64,000 nucleotides of DNA from Chelonoidis abingdonii (taxonomy: Eukaryota; Chordata; Testudines; Testudinidae), in contig NC_133771.1 of NCBI RefSeq assembly GCF_003597395.2, forward strand, positions 54,467,856-54,531,855. Direction: 5' to 3'. A model generated the notes under the pieces. That model was not told the DNA's origin and did not search any database. It was given only the letters and a program-made list of their open reading frames with translations. A program made the translations under genes and the position numbers. Shown in pieces: positions 1 to 13,344 of the stretch (position 1 is the stretch's first letter; each line of letters starts with the position of its first letter).

Positions 1-304
1 TTTTTTTAAGCTAATGGGTAGGATCATGATGATGGAAGTTTACAGAATCCAAAAACAAAAAAAAAGTTTAGGAAATGTCAAAGTCAGAAAAGTGTCCTGA
101 CCTTATTCAGGATATTTAATTTAGTTTTATTAGATCATGCTTATAAACCTATTTGTTTACATCTTCATTGTTACGATTCAAAATGTCAAAGCTTGGCCCT
201 GATCTAGCACAGGATAGGTGCAGCCTGCTGAGAATACAAATGCTAGGCAAAAGGTAAGGATCATACACGTTTGTGAATATTAATGCTTAGGAACTTTGGA
301 ATTT

Positions 305-420
305 CCACACTGGCTCAGACTTCAGGACCATCTACTGCAGTATCCTGTCTCTGAGCAGTGACTAGTACCAGATAAAAATACAAGAAGGCACAGAGCAAGG
401 TGCAAGAACCCAGTAGTAAA
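305..420 (-). repeat. Old CR1 LINE 3'-end fragment
   Basis: The plus strand reads like the complement of a CR1 3' end: a 'cagtatcctgtctctgagc' block followed by 'aaggtgcaagaaccc'. The same block order appears in the clearer CR1 tails at 6294 and 24173. It is diverged and short, so only the family call is supported. No coding capacity remains. Confidence 0.45.
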
Positions 421-3339
421 CAGATGTGGTGTACATTTTATATATATATGATCCAAATCCAGTCTAATTCCATATGCAAAAAAAGTATTTGAATGTACCA
501 GTTTTGAACTTGCCAACTTTTAATATCTCAGTCCCATGAATAAGGTGCTTACTTGAAGAAGGTACTACTCAAAATAGAGATGGCCCAACGGAGTTCCAAG
601 GATTACAGCCCTGGTAAACCTCCACCTGCTTGACACACACCAAGCTGTTGTGTATGGGGCCCACATACTGGACACGTTCTTTTAAGCTTCCCTTTGTGTG
701 GGTAGGGTCTCTGACACACACCCTGGGCATAGCCTCTCTATTACCTCTTCATGGAAGTGAGATCTTGAACCATTCTGAACCCTCAAGGCACCCTGGTTAT
801 TTAAGCACACCCTTTCACAGAACTCCACCCTGATAGGAACTCTGCCTTACAGTTGACTTCTACAAAGACAAGTAGTAGTTGAAGCACGTACAGAGAGACT
901 CTGTAAAAGTGACTGTAAAACAATTAGTCCTTACTTTAGAAAGCACAAGAGAGATGCAGATCCACCATTGCTTTCTGCTTCTGATGTATTCACTCTCACT
1001 CTACAATGGCTGGTGAGAGAGTCCTTCTTTTATAAATTTGTAATCCCCTTTGCTATTTCCCAAGAAGAGGACACTGTGGGGGAGCTGGACGGAATATTTG
1101 GGGGGTGCTGGAGGGGTGGATGTGTACAGGGAGCAAATACCTGGGGAGTGCTGGGGAGGGTACCTGCAGGGGCGGTACTCTCTGGAGGGAGGGGCAGTGT
1201 CACTCCCTGTCATGGTGAAAGGGCAGCTAGTGCAAGCCTAGCACCAGCTTTCACTCAGCACTTCCCTACTGGATCCCCTCCACAGGGCTGAGAGTCAGGG
1301 TTGCAGGGAAATGGACCAACCAGCTGTGAACACAGGGAAGGGGAGCAATCAGGAAGCAGATCAACGGGTGCTCTTTCTGAGCTGTAATGTCTGCTCTGCA
1401 AAAACCCTGGACTTTGACTCTTGTTTCAAAAATTCACCCAGAAAGAGAGTGGACTACCAAAAGTAAAGTCATGTCCAGGAAAACCCAGACATATAGTAAC
1501 CCTACCTTCCTGATCTACCTCATCAGATGATTAAAGTCCAACACTAGAAGATCAGTTGTGTAATTACCAGCCTATCTGGGCAGATTGGTGCCTTGGTCTT
1601 ATCACCTTATTTTATTCAAGGATGCTTCCATGTAAACAGAAGACTATCAAGATTTAACAACCTCTTATTGTTATCCCCATGTTACCCCCTTGAATTTTCA
1701 GTTCAACATGCACGTAAGAAGACAGCAGAGAAGGCAAACAAAACCTACATTCAAAACAGAGTTGAAACAAATGCACAGAGTGTCCTTAATATCAAACAGA
1801 ATTCAAAAATTGTACTTAGATTCCCCAAATTGTGATATAAGGAACAGAAGGCAACTGCTGCACACTTGCCACGTTTCTTCTGCATATCCATCCTCTTGCC
1901 AAATTCTCTAATTTCTTCCTTAATATTATCTCTAAAAATTTTTTCTTCTCTATAGCCCTGACAGTATGACCCTTGTCCAGACTTTCATCGTCTTTCACCT
2001 CAGCTGTAATCTGCAGTCTGGTTCCCTCGCTAGTCTACCTCACATCAGTGTACAGAATGCCATGGCTATTAACCACCCATCCTCCCTCCACTCCCTCCAA
2101 AAATAATTATTCATATCCAGTAATTCTTTCTTAAATGTTAAACTAAATAAACAAGAGTTACTTATAAAAATCCAGTAGGATGTAAAGAAAATGCCAGAGA
2201 GCATCTGAAACATTGATTTTATATCTTAATGGATTCTTGTAAGTAAATAAAATGCCCTTTTACATTGTTTGAAGTTTAATAGAGAATTGTTTGAATAATC
2301 ACTTTCACTAGGAACATTCTTTGATTTTGCCTGTGTTAATATGGAAGGGATCCAACAGCATTGGGGATACCCATGCACATTAATAAAAGAATACCTGAAA
2401 TTTTGAATGTAACAACACATCAGACCTCTTGGTCTGGGGGAATGTTCAACACATTGTGCCACATACATTTTTTTTTCATATTTTACAAGATGAAAATATT
2501 ATAGGCCATTTAATCTGCTGTTTTTCCTAACTTGCATAACACCGATTTAAGTAATCATAGTAGAAATTCTGACTAACAATGAGGAGACTTAAGCGCATCT
2601 TTATAGTTGCTGTGATGAGAGCCAACAAATAGTGTCTGATAAATACAAATCTTGTTGATTTAAATCAGTGGTAGTTGACTTTGCACTGCTAGAGAGACAA
2701 ATGGGCATAAAACAGAGTCAGTAAGAGTCACAAAATATATTTCAGAAGATTATTATACAAAAATGCGTATAAAAGTTTATGATAAAATAAAGGTTAACAC
2801 ATTCATCCACAGCATTTTATAACAGTCACTTTATTAGCAAGATTATTTTTGGCTGATTCACTGGCATATCTGGTTTTCTACATTAGAAATTTAGATCCTA
2901 TAGCTGTGCTACCAGGAGGTCCCTTCGCTCTGTGCCTGAACAGGAGGTGACCATGGCTATCTTGGAATAGATGGAAATGTTGAGAGTTATTTGTACTGAA
3001 AAACTAATTTCTACAAATCCAACTATATTATGGGCTGGATCATCAGTTGGTATTCTCATGAGAGTCACCAGATTGGTGATTTATATAGTCAGGTATTTTT
3101 CCTTTAGAGTGTGAGCACTGCTTTGCTAGTTTTCTGATGCAGTTTCTTTTTGGGGATCTGTGGCAAGCAGCAAGGGAGTTTGCTCTCTGTATTAATCTTT
3201 CTAACCAAAGTCAGTTCTTGAGGCAGTGTTGCAACTTTGGAACTGAGTATAGGTCTTTTGCCTTAGATTCCTGGAAGATGTGGCATGCATGCTGTTTGTT
3301 ATCATTTCTTATAAAGTCATATACTCTAATGCCAAAAGG
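421..3339. other. No gene recognised
   Basis: AT-rich sequence with a short TA run near 438-448. A G-rich patch at about 1075-1210 creates overlapping short open frames on both strands. That pattern comes from composition rather than coding. I see no splice-flanked exon, RNA gene or intact repeat boundary. Confidence 0.5.
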
Positions 3340-3480
3340 AAATGTTACAATCATCCAGTCTGACCTCCTGTATACATAGGCCATAGCATTTCCCCTGAAG
3401 CTAGATAAAATCACATCATTGATGTCTCTGTTCAAGGATTGGAGTATATGGTGTAAAACAAATATGTTGTACAAAAAAAT
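3340..3480. repeat. Degenerate interspersed repeat fragment
   Basis: Contains the block 'tccagtctgacctcctgta' followed by 'ataggccatagcatttccc', which I recognise as part of a common turtle interspersed repeat. The family and orientation are uncertain. A 116-codon minus-strand frame overlapping it (3211-3561) is therefore treated as repeat-derived. Confidence 0.4.
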
Positions 3481-6293
3481 CTGCATAATTGATTTCTCTT
3501 CCAATAATAAACCAACCTGCAAGGTCCCAGTATCTGTTATTGTGCAACTGAGGGGTAACAATATGCACAGCTCTAGTGACTTAATTTTCTGGGTTCATTC
3601 TAACAGCTAGTGACATCCCTGGGACCAGTCAATCAGTGATCTCTGTGTGGAAGCAGAGAAAAGAATAAAGGGAATTTGAACACAGATATCTTAGCCTAAC
3701 TCCTACTTTATTCCTAAAAGTTAACACTAGCTCTAATAACATGAGATTTCAGGCAAGGCCTGGGCAAGTGGAAAGCGAGTGGAGCAAAAAAACCTAAGAG
3801 ATACTGTTTTTTGACCTTGTGTTAGGTAAGAACGGAATACAGACTGTAGCAGGAACTGCTGAGAAAAGTAAGATATCAGAAGGAATATGTATAAACAAGA
3901 TGCAGTCGTTGATCATTATTGTCTGTAACAAAAGGTATAAATGCCACCCTCATTGTTTATCTAACAGAGACCTGACTAGGGAGGGGAACCCCTGCTCATG
4001 TGTACTCTCCCATGCATGTTGCAATTGCTCATAATAAAGCTGACTCTGGCTTGTTGCTTCAAACTCAGAGTGAGGATATTGTTTTCTTCCACATCTGTAT
4101 GCCTTGAGGACTTCATCACTGCCATGCTGGTCATCCAACACATTGTACCATATTCCTCATGGACAGCAACACAGACAAAGCATTTACAGAATGTTTATGC
4201 CATCCCGTAGTTTTCAGTGGAACTATGCTGATTTCCTCCAGCTGAGGAAATGGTTCATACACTTGCAGCATTCTTCCTGAATGACACTTCAACACTGCCT
4301 TCCTACAAACGCCATCATCATCTGCAAAGACTCTATAATCTGTAAAAGCAGTTTTAGCAACCTCATCTAGAGCACATGTGTAAAAAAGATTTTTTTCTAC
4401 CACCTGGAGTTTAATATTCTTGATTTATAATTGTCTGATAGTTAAAGACTTTCTGTATGGCAGAATGACAGCCAACATTTTACTGCATTCTACGTCAAGA
4501 ATTGGTAATTTTCACATTGCAGTCTTAATACTTCACTACTCAGGTGTGGAGTGTTGCACATATGACATGGTTAAAAGTGATGAGAAGGAAATAGAGAGAG
4601 CCCTATCCTGTATTCATGAGAGTGCAGTTGCCAATGGGAGCTGCAGGCAGCAGCGGCCAGCAGTGCAGCTGATGTAATAATGACTGCCTGAGTGTGTAAA
4701 TACTCTCCAGCAGAGAGATAGCTGCTACCCCTACAACTCAGGAGGAATCTACCTGATCTTACAACCACCCCCAAAGCAGGGTCAACCTTATGCATTGCTC
4801 TGGAGAGGAGGGCTGCCGCCAGCTGTCTATCCTTTGCTGCAGGATAATTATGTGGAGACCCTATTCTGGGGTGTGTCTAGGGCATGGATTGATTTAATTT
4901 GTCTCTGCTTATATAGAGTTGTTAACTTTACTATATAGGGAAGGGGAATGTTATACCTAGGTCAGTATTTAATAATTGTAGTAAGAAAAAAAAAACAACA
5001 ATTTGAAACTTGTTTGCTTTCAAATTTCACTATAAAGTCTCAATCAGCAAAAAGTTCACTCAGGTTCACGCACCTTCCAAGCAAACCAGGTTCAAACCAC
5101 ACTCAGCAGATTTATGGGTCTGAATTGAAAGTATATCATTTTCACAGTTTTTCCTGATTTCAGTATGAAAGAGAAAAAAAACTCAGTAATTTTGCTTTGA
5201 AATTTTGGATTAATCTATACTTTAAAACACAGCTAGGGTTTACTTGTTGATTGCAAGTAAAATGTTTTCAGGAACCCCTAGTGAAGCAAATCTGCTAAAT
5301 TTAACACATCTAGTTATATATCTAAAACAGCACAAGGCGGCAGTTTTTCAGAACATTGCTACAAGGCATATATAGATAGTGAGGTTTCTTAATTAGTTGT
5401 CAGTACTACCTTTTTTTATTCATGAAGGTTAATATGATGCTTTCCTGAAGGATGCACAGCTGTAGCAATTTTTAAGAAGGACTGGTTCAAGCAAAGACAT
5501 ATTAAACTAGCAGCCACCTCATTTCTATTATTGTGTTTACAAGCAATGAGAATACGCATTAATGAAAATTGGCAGGTATTGAGGACATTTTTTGAAAAAA
5601 AGTCAAACTTCTAGTGTGTAGGTAATTTATAGTTGCACCCTAATCAGTGTTAACTTATTCTCCTGAGGTCCCTCAAACCATTCTTTCAACATTAACATGT
5701 CATACACAGCTAAAGGAAAATATATTATAAACATGGCAGTTTAATTTGTTAACTATATAGCATAATATATGTTGCTTTGAATTATGCACATTTAAGGCCC
5801 AATACAACTCCATTGCATTCAATGGGAGTCTATTGACTTAAATGAATTGATTCTTTTCACAGTGTAAATTAGGCAGCCCTAAGGTTATGAGATTGTGCTG
5901 AAGCATTTAATTTATATAAATGTCCCAAACCATGAAAAATATAATATCCATTTAAAAGTCAGATTTTTTAAGCCATATATAAGTCCCTCTCCTGGGGGCG
6001 GAGGGAGATGAGAAAATTCTTATAAGGTAAATTGCTTCTGTGGATTCCTTCTCTAGACAAAACTTCTGCTAACTCTGTCTCTCCCTGAGCTACTCAAATT
6101 GGGGCTTTATATACTTGAAAGAAGAACCTATAGGTGAACTAAGCCTTCTTCTTACTCCAGTGAAATTAGACCCAACATGGTCCCCCAGTGAAGTCATAGG
6201 TGGCCATGGGATTGGTTTTAGTATTCAATAGAAATGGATATGTGTAAGGTGCATACAGTGAGGGAGAAAGGTCAGATTTTTAAATTACATAAG
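3481..6293. other. No gene recognised
   Basis: AT-rich sequence with scattered short frames and no domain I recognise. A 90-codon minus-strand frame at 4131-4403 begins at a non-ATG codon and has no identifiable motif. A block near 5800-5870 contains 'cattcaatgggagtc', similar to degenerate dyads seen elsewhere in the window. Confidence 0.5.
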
Positions 6294-6490
6294 AAAATAA
6301 GATCACAGGAATGGCCATACTGGATCAGACCAATGGTCCATCTAGCCCAGTATCCTGTCTTGCAACAATGACCAATGCCAGGTGCCCCAGAGGGAATGAA
6401 CAGAACAGATAATCATCAAGAGATCCATCTCTTGTTGCCCATTCCCAGCTTCTGGCAAACAGATGGCCCTGCCCATCTCATTCACCAATC
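6294..6490 (-). repeat. CR1 LINE 3'-end fragment
   Basis: Clear complement of a CR1 tail. It starts with 'cataagaaaataagatcac' and continues through 'ccatctagcccagtatcct' and 'gagggaatgaacagaacag' to 'attcccagcttctggcaaa'. Only the C-terminal ORF2 and 3' untranslated portion is present, as expected from 5' truncation during target-primed insertion. It ends before the longer block kept at 24173. Confidence 0.8.
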
Positions 6491-9198
6491 CCTCCTCACA
6501 ATTCCTTTCCAAGCTACAAAACGCTAACAAAAGGGCCCAATTTTGTAGATCATCTTTAACTGTAGTTCTTTACACAGATGCTGATACTGGAAGGGACTCT
6601 GCTCATGTCCAGCCAATGGGGATCAATGAGGGCACACAAGGATCTGCCTGTGTGGAGTCCATTGTAGGATCTGGGTCCCCATGTGCCTGCAGAATCAAGC
6701 CCAATTCTTTGTATTGCTTTTTTGAATCCTTAAACTTTGTTATTGAAATTAGCAGAAATGGAAAATAAAACAGAACTGAGGTTTGATTGAGGTCTTTCTC
6801 TGAGATCTTAAAACAACAACAACAAAACCAGTCCAGCTCTGCTTGTGGGTTCTGGATGTGAAGGAAGTTAAGGCAATCTTTGCTGCAGAGTTTCCTATGT
6901 GTATACTGAATTTTGAACTTCACATTGTGCATTTATTGTGTGCTTTCTGAAGTGTGAAGATATATTGGTGTGTTATTGACGATCTGCATTCTCTCCATAT
7001 ATTAGCATTTCCAGTGGGCAGCTTAAGGTAATAAAGAGGTGATAAGCATCATGGGAAGATATTGCAGCAACGTCATTACTTAGCTCAGATGTTTTTGTTT
7101 TTTTTCAGTCAAATGAATGAACAAGAATTCTTGCTCCTGAAGGCACAATGTGACAGAAAAGCAGGTCCCCCCCCGCCCCCCGCAGGTTCAGTACTGTTTC
7201 ACTACATAGTATCTAATGATAACCTTATCACAGGTTCTGGCCTCTTGATGTTCTCTAATGAGTGGAGTGATTTATCCATTTCTAACTCCTTGTAGACCTA
7301 AATGAATGTGACCCAAGAAGTCATTTTAATTAAAACACTCATTGCCTACTTGTCGGCCTTTCTGATATATGCATCTCTACTGTTTCATTGACAGAGAAGC
7401 TGGAAATATATGAGAAAATGGAGGTTTTAGAATGGAAGTTCTCTCTGATAGCTAGGCTGCAAAGCAAAAAGCTATCTAATTTATTCACGTTATTGCCAGC
7501 CCTAGGAAACAACTTGACCTATACAAAAATCACAGATTGTCATCGTTGCTTGTTATATTGTTTCTTTAAAGATGTTCCTTTCCCTTTTAATTTCACAGAA
7601 TATCTAAATCATTATTTTCATCCAGAGGGATAAAAGAATTGTTCCATTTTAATTATCGAGTTCTTTATTTCCTTGATTTTGAAAGGAACACGTATACCAC
7701 CTGCTTTGTCAGCATTTCTACAAGTACCAACAATAAGCAGATCATAGACACACTCAGATAAATCTGTGTAAATACAATAATATGACTTTGGTAATATTTT
7801 TACTAAAGTATGCAAATATCATTTAGAAAAAGACACGCAGAAATATAAAAGCAAGTTATTTAATATATAGGCTCATAGATACTGGAGATCCTGTTGGGTC
7901 ATGATATTATGTAATCAATGTCAAAGTTTCTTACAATATATGTATTAATAAATAATGATGCTATGAATATAAAAATATACTTACTAAGAAATAGTGCCTG
8001 CTATTTTGTTACAAATAGGCATTCACCTCTGCACCTCTGAGAGTTGGCTCATGCCAAAACACTTGAACTTAAGAGTAACTGTTAATTGATCCTAAAAAAG
8101 TTTTCCCTCTCTGCTCAGCTGAGTACAGTTAACTCACAGTTTTAATACGTTTCTTATTTTTAGGCTCGACCAGTTGATTTGGATCATGAAACAAATATTA
8201 ATTTATTCAGATGACAGCAGGAGAAAGGAATATGAAATATGAATATATATTTAAAACCATACCAGTAAATAAAGCTAAACACTGTTTACTTCAATGCATG
8301 CTGAATTGAGTAGGATAAGGTGGATTAATATAAGAGCCTCATTTTGATTTCACTTATATTAAACCTAATTTGGAATAACTCCACTGATTCCAATTTTGTT
8401 CCAATTTTAGACCCTGATACTATATCTGGATCTGTGGAGGACTAATGCAAAATCCATGATGCTGCACACAGTAATAAATCCACTTGAAGGATCAGACTTT
8501 GGCATCGGCAAAGGAGAGATCAGAATCAGCCCTCACACTGTGTATTCCAAAAAAGACCATCCAGTTGTTGGCTGGGCCAGATAAAATACCCATCTCTGAT
8601 ATGTGGCATAAACAAAATGAACAACAATAGCTCATTTAATAGTCTGGATTTCTTTTGTCATAGGACAATGTAACATTTTCTCCAAACAAGGAAAATAATG
8701 TGAGGAGGTTGAATTGGTGTAAATATTTTATATATGGAAAAAATGACTCATCTTCTGTCGAAACTTCTTTTAAACATGATTTTAAATCATCAAGGGTTGT
8801 GAAATGAGACATTTCAGAGTTAATCAAAGGAAAACTAACTAAACACAAATTATATTTAATAGAACTTTCTGTGTTTCACTTGACATGTGAGTGCCCATTT
8901 TCCCTGATTTGGATGTGTGACTGAAATTACAATGAGAAAATTTGTGGTCTTTACTTTTTAATGTTTACATCTCTCAAGGCTGATTCACCACTCTGGCACT
9001 TCGAATGCAGAAGGTGGGGGCCCACAAGGATTCTAAAAAAAATAACACTGGCCACTCCAGGCTTGTATTAAACTCCCACGGTTACAGCTTCTCTCTGACG
9101 TTGCATTGGTAGATGTTGCCGCCACCCAAGTGCAGAACCCCTTTGAGAGCCCAGGAAGGCACACTTGGGAATTCCTTCCTGTCAGGTAGCCTCAAGCC

Positions 9199-9202
<4 letters not shown>
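6491..9202. other. No gene recognised
   Basis: AT-rich sequence. A 70-codon minus-strand frame at 8636-8848 has no motif I recognise and no clear splice context. Degenerate 'aactccactgattcc' type sequence near 8370-8420 may belong to an old dispersed repeat. Confidence 0.5.

Positions 9203-9244
<42 letters not shown>
9203..9244. repeat. (CA)21 microsatellite
   Basis: Uninterrupted CA dinucleotide run. Short open frames on both strands here encode only His-Thr or Val-Cys repeats and are not genes. About 1 kb of featureless AT-rich sequence follows up to the MITE at 10240. Confidence 0.97.
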
Positions 9245-9247
<3 letters not shown>

Positions 9248-10239
9248 GGAAGAGCTGAGAAAGAAAAAAGAAATCAGCTGTTGCCACCAGCTAAGTAATT
9301 GTCTCTTAGGACACAAAAATCTAATTTTGTTCTTAAAAAAAGTAAATTTTATTAAAAAAAAAGTAAGAAAATACATTTGGGTACTTAGGCTATTGCTAGA
9401 TTTAAAAATAGAAACTACAATTATTAAGCATAAAGAATAGTTGCTTGAGGTCCAGCTTAAATGTTACAAACAAAACAAAAGCAGCTGGGGTTAGCACAGA
9501 GGAGTCCACAAGCCATAAAGAAATAAAAGGGATAAACCTACTCATGTCTTGCTAGACATTTCCTGATTTACTTATATATCTGGGGTTGTAAATGAGTAGT
9601 TTCTAGGTATGACTGATAATTTTTTCATACCTGGCCCCAAGCTTTTTACAGCATAGTCTCTGTCCTATTTGCCTCTTCCCTGAAAACAACAACAGACAAA
9701 CAGAAGAGGAGTCTTTGTTTCAATTTTAAAAAGTTCTAGTCTTCCCACTGGCTCTTTTGGCCAGGTACCCACTCATTTCCTTTTACTTATGCATAGCAGT
9801 GAGACTTTTTAACCCTTTATAGGTAAAGCAATTAAAGAACAGCTAAGAGAATTTTGAAGCTATTGGCTGGCTGAGTGTCCATAAAAGAGAGCTACCCTCC
9901 CTTCATTTATCACAGCATCAGAACAGACTTTTCTACTTCATCTATCCTCCCATTTATTTCTCAGACTCTAAGCTAACTAAGTCAAATATTCTCTCTATAG
10001 GGAAAGGAGGAGGACAACAAAAATATAATGATGGTTCACCCTCCAATGAATTGAGCTATCTTTACATTTTTAAACAGGTTTGTTATCCACCATTAAGGAA
10101 AAAGTCCCTAGATATCTCTTTTTCCCAGGAGCCTTTACTACAGTATCTTGTAAATAGTAATCCTTTAGGCCATTTTTTAAAAGTGACTAATGATTTTGGG
10201 TGTCAACTTTTAGGATGCTCAGTGTGTGACACTTTAAAG

Positions 10240-10546
10240 CAGTGTTTTTCAACCTTTCCAGACTGACAAACCCCTTTCCAGACTGGCAAACCCCCAAGTT
10301 TCACCTGACTTAAAAACCTCTTACTTAGAAAATCAGACAAATACAAAAGTGTCAGAGCACACTATTACTCAAATATTGCTTACTTTCTCATTTTGACTGT
10401 ATGAAATTTTAGCTTGTACTGACTTTGCTAGTGCTTTTTATGTATTCTGTTAAAAAACTAAGCAAATATCAAGATGAGTTGATGTGCTCCGTAGAAGACC
10501 TCTGCATAACCTGAAGAGTACACGTACTCCTGGTTGAGCATCACTG
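10240..10546. mobile_element. hAT-type MITE, family 1, copy 1
   Basis: The left end 'cagtgtttttcaacc' and right end 'ggttgagcatcactg' are imperfect terminal inverted repeats of a CAGTG-TTCTCAACC type. The flanks are ctttaaag (10232-10239) and ccttaaag (10547-10554), an 8-bp duplication matching at 7 of 8 positions. An 8-bp duplication with CAG..CTG ends is the hAT signature. It shares its interior with the copy at 11133 but lacks about 90 bp present there. It is non-coding and must have been moved by a transposase supplied in trans. Confidence 0.85.
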
Positions 10547-11132
10547 CCTTAAAGAGGCTTGATATTTGCAATATAGGTGCTCAGCATTTTCTGAAAATCA
10601 GGCTACTTTTAGGTGTCTCAGATTGGGTACTCAAAAATTTGAGATACCCACAATTACTACTGAAAATACTTGGCCTTAATGTTTTGTTCGGACCACTAAG
10701 GATTTTTGGTACAGTACTTTTGCAAGTTCTTTTATAAGTGTTAAGAACCTACTAGAAATATTAATGGTTAATACCCAAAATAAGGAATATAACTAACCTT
10801 TTTTTCCTACTTAATAATGTATTAGCAGGAATAACCCTACATTATTAAAGGGAAGAGGTTTAGAGTTTGCCTAAAACTATCCTTAACACCAACAGCATAT
10901 TGACAAAGATTCTCTGCTGTGCCAAGTCTCAGAGTGGCGCATAGGGAAAAATATGGATGACAAAATTGGTCCCCTTATTCCCAAATACCAAGAATTTTCA
11001 AACATAGTTACTTATATTTGGCAATTTTTGTGGATTGGGGCTCCTCACACCTACTGACACTAGAAAATATGTCTGAGATATCAGCAAACAGGGATTGTCA
11101 TGGGACAAATATCCAATGCATATATTTTATAA

Positions 11133-11534
11133 CAGTGTTTCTCAACCTTTCCAGACTACTGTGCCCCTTTCAGGATTCTGATTTGTCTTGTGTGCCCCAA
11201 GTTTCACCTCACTTAAAAACCTACTTGCTTACAAAATGAGACATAACAATATAAAAGTGTCACAGCACACGATTACTGGAAAATTGCTTGCTTTCTCATT
11301 TTTACCATATAATTATAAAATAAATCAATTGGAATATGAATATTGTACTTACATTTCAGTGTATACATAGAGAAGTATAAACAAGTCATTGTATGAAATT
11401 TTTGTTTGTACTCTGCTAGCGTTTTTTATGTAGCCTTTTGTAAAACTGGACAAATATCTAGCTGAGTTAATGTACCTCCCAGAAGACCTCTGCATACACC
11501 CAGGAGTATGCATACCCCTGGTTGAGAACCACTG
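11133..11534. mobile_element. hAT-type MITE, family 1, copy 2
   Basis: The ends 'cagtgtttctcaacctttcc' and 'ggttgagaaccactg' form inverted repeats. The flanks are ttttataa (11125-11132) and ttttagaa (11535-11542), matching at 7 of 8 positions. It is longer than the copy 600 bp upstream because it keeps a central A/T-rich segment. Both copies lie in the same orientation. Non-coding. Confidence 0.85.
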
Positions 11535-11542
11535 TTTTAGAA

Positions 11543-13340
11543 AACTCAATTCCCCTTCAGAAAAATTGAAAAAGTCTGGAGGTTCCTACAAGGAGAAACA
11601 TCAAGAAAATTGGCAAGGAAAGGTTAGCTATATGAAGTCACCATGATGGGTCTTTGGGGTGTGTCTTTCCAAATGACAGTGAAATTGAACAAGATTCAGG
11701 CTCATTGTTCCAATGTCTGGGGCTTCAGCAGAAAAGCATCTCATGCTCACACAAGGAACTGGTATTGTATTCCTTTTCCCAGTGGAACAGGGCCAGTTTT
11801 CTTACCAACAGAGGAACATTCAATACACAGTAATCTGTTTTAATTTCAGAGATTCATGTTCACATTACAGCCTCAGCTTTTCAGTTACCTAAATTACTTA
11901 AAGTAAATAAATGAGATTCTCAAAGTCTATGTGAATCTTTGTGAATGTTAATCCTTTATATTGAAAACATCTGACTTTACAGATAACCTCAGCTTATCAA
12001 ATGGAAAATTAGACAATGTTTCTCTTGTAATGGAAATGTCACTAGTTTATATGCATCAATTCAACAGTAAGGAAGGGATGGAAAACAGAGTACATTGTTT
12101 GTCTGAATACTAAAATAGCACTTTCTTTTCCATACTATTTTGGATTTAATTATTTGTAATAATTTGGAGCATGTTCTATATTACTAGAAAATATTTTCAT
12201 TACTGTAAAGGTATAGGAAGATTGTGCTGGAACAGATAGTAAAAGTGGTATGAACATTTTTCATTTTTCAGTGACTGATAATCATATTTGTCAGACTGGA
12301 GACATTGCAGCTTGATATCTGGTTTAAACAATTCACAGGTGTGTCTATTAGTGACAGTATGAAGAGTCCCTAGAGATGTTGAGACTGATTCTCCTCAAAA
12401 ACAGGTGTAAATCAGGAGTAGCTTCAAAGAAGTCAATGGAGTTACATCCATAGGAAAGTGAGATCAGAACAAGTTACTTGTTTGTGTAATCATATTCATA
12501 TAGATACACTGTAGTGTGATGCCATCAGCTGTATCATATTATTAGATTCAGAACTGTTCCCCTCCAGAGGGGTTATAAACCAATGCATTTTTTAAAATTG
12601 CCACAGGCTGCAGAGAAAAGCAACAAAAGAATAAACATTAAAAACATCTAGGTTACTGAAGGGTGTTAGTACCTGTTAGCAAATAGTATTACCTTTAGTT
12701 ATTTCTTTTTGTATATTTGATTAAAATATATTTACTTTTTTTTAGAAACTTTATCTTCAACAAATAGTTTGTCAGAATTCTAAAGCCTAGAACACTGGTC
12801 TTGACCAAAAGATAACTGTATTCAGGACATAAGCATATATAGACTAGGGAAACTAAGAAGAGATTATTGTTATAGCTCATGTTTTCTGTTGGGAAAATTA
12901 ACATGGAAGAATGATTGTGGGGTAAGAAAGGCCCACTGAGAGATATTAAGAATTGTTAGTCCTCTCAGCTGTAAATAATCATGCCTTCTCACATGAGTCA
13001 GGTCAACTGAGACTATGTAGAAATGATATCACAATTTATGTTTCTGGGAGAATATTCTTCACAACTAGGTTTCCTTTGTCTAAAATCCTATATAATGATA
13101 CTGATATGAAATCTTAGTTTGGGGGAATGAACACTGTGTCTCCTTTCCAGATGCAGGACAAACATATATCCAGTTCTTAGTCTGACAACAAAGGTTGGTA
13201 ATGTATCCATCTATTTCTGTATTTTGTATAGAGCTGTACTAATCTGATTAATAATCTTAGATTAAATAATTTCAATTAAGCCTGTTATTTCAACAGTCTT
13301 GAGTCATTAGGTCAGATATTCAGCAAGGTAAAATCCATTA
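11543..13340. other. No gene recognised
   Basis: AT-rich sequence without a supported gene. Near 12384-12448 the blocks 'aggtgtaaatcaggagtag' and 'gaagtcaatggagttac' resemble an old dispersed amniote repeat seen in several places in this window. Confidence 0.45.
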
Positions 13341-13344
13341 ATGG

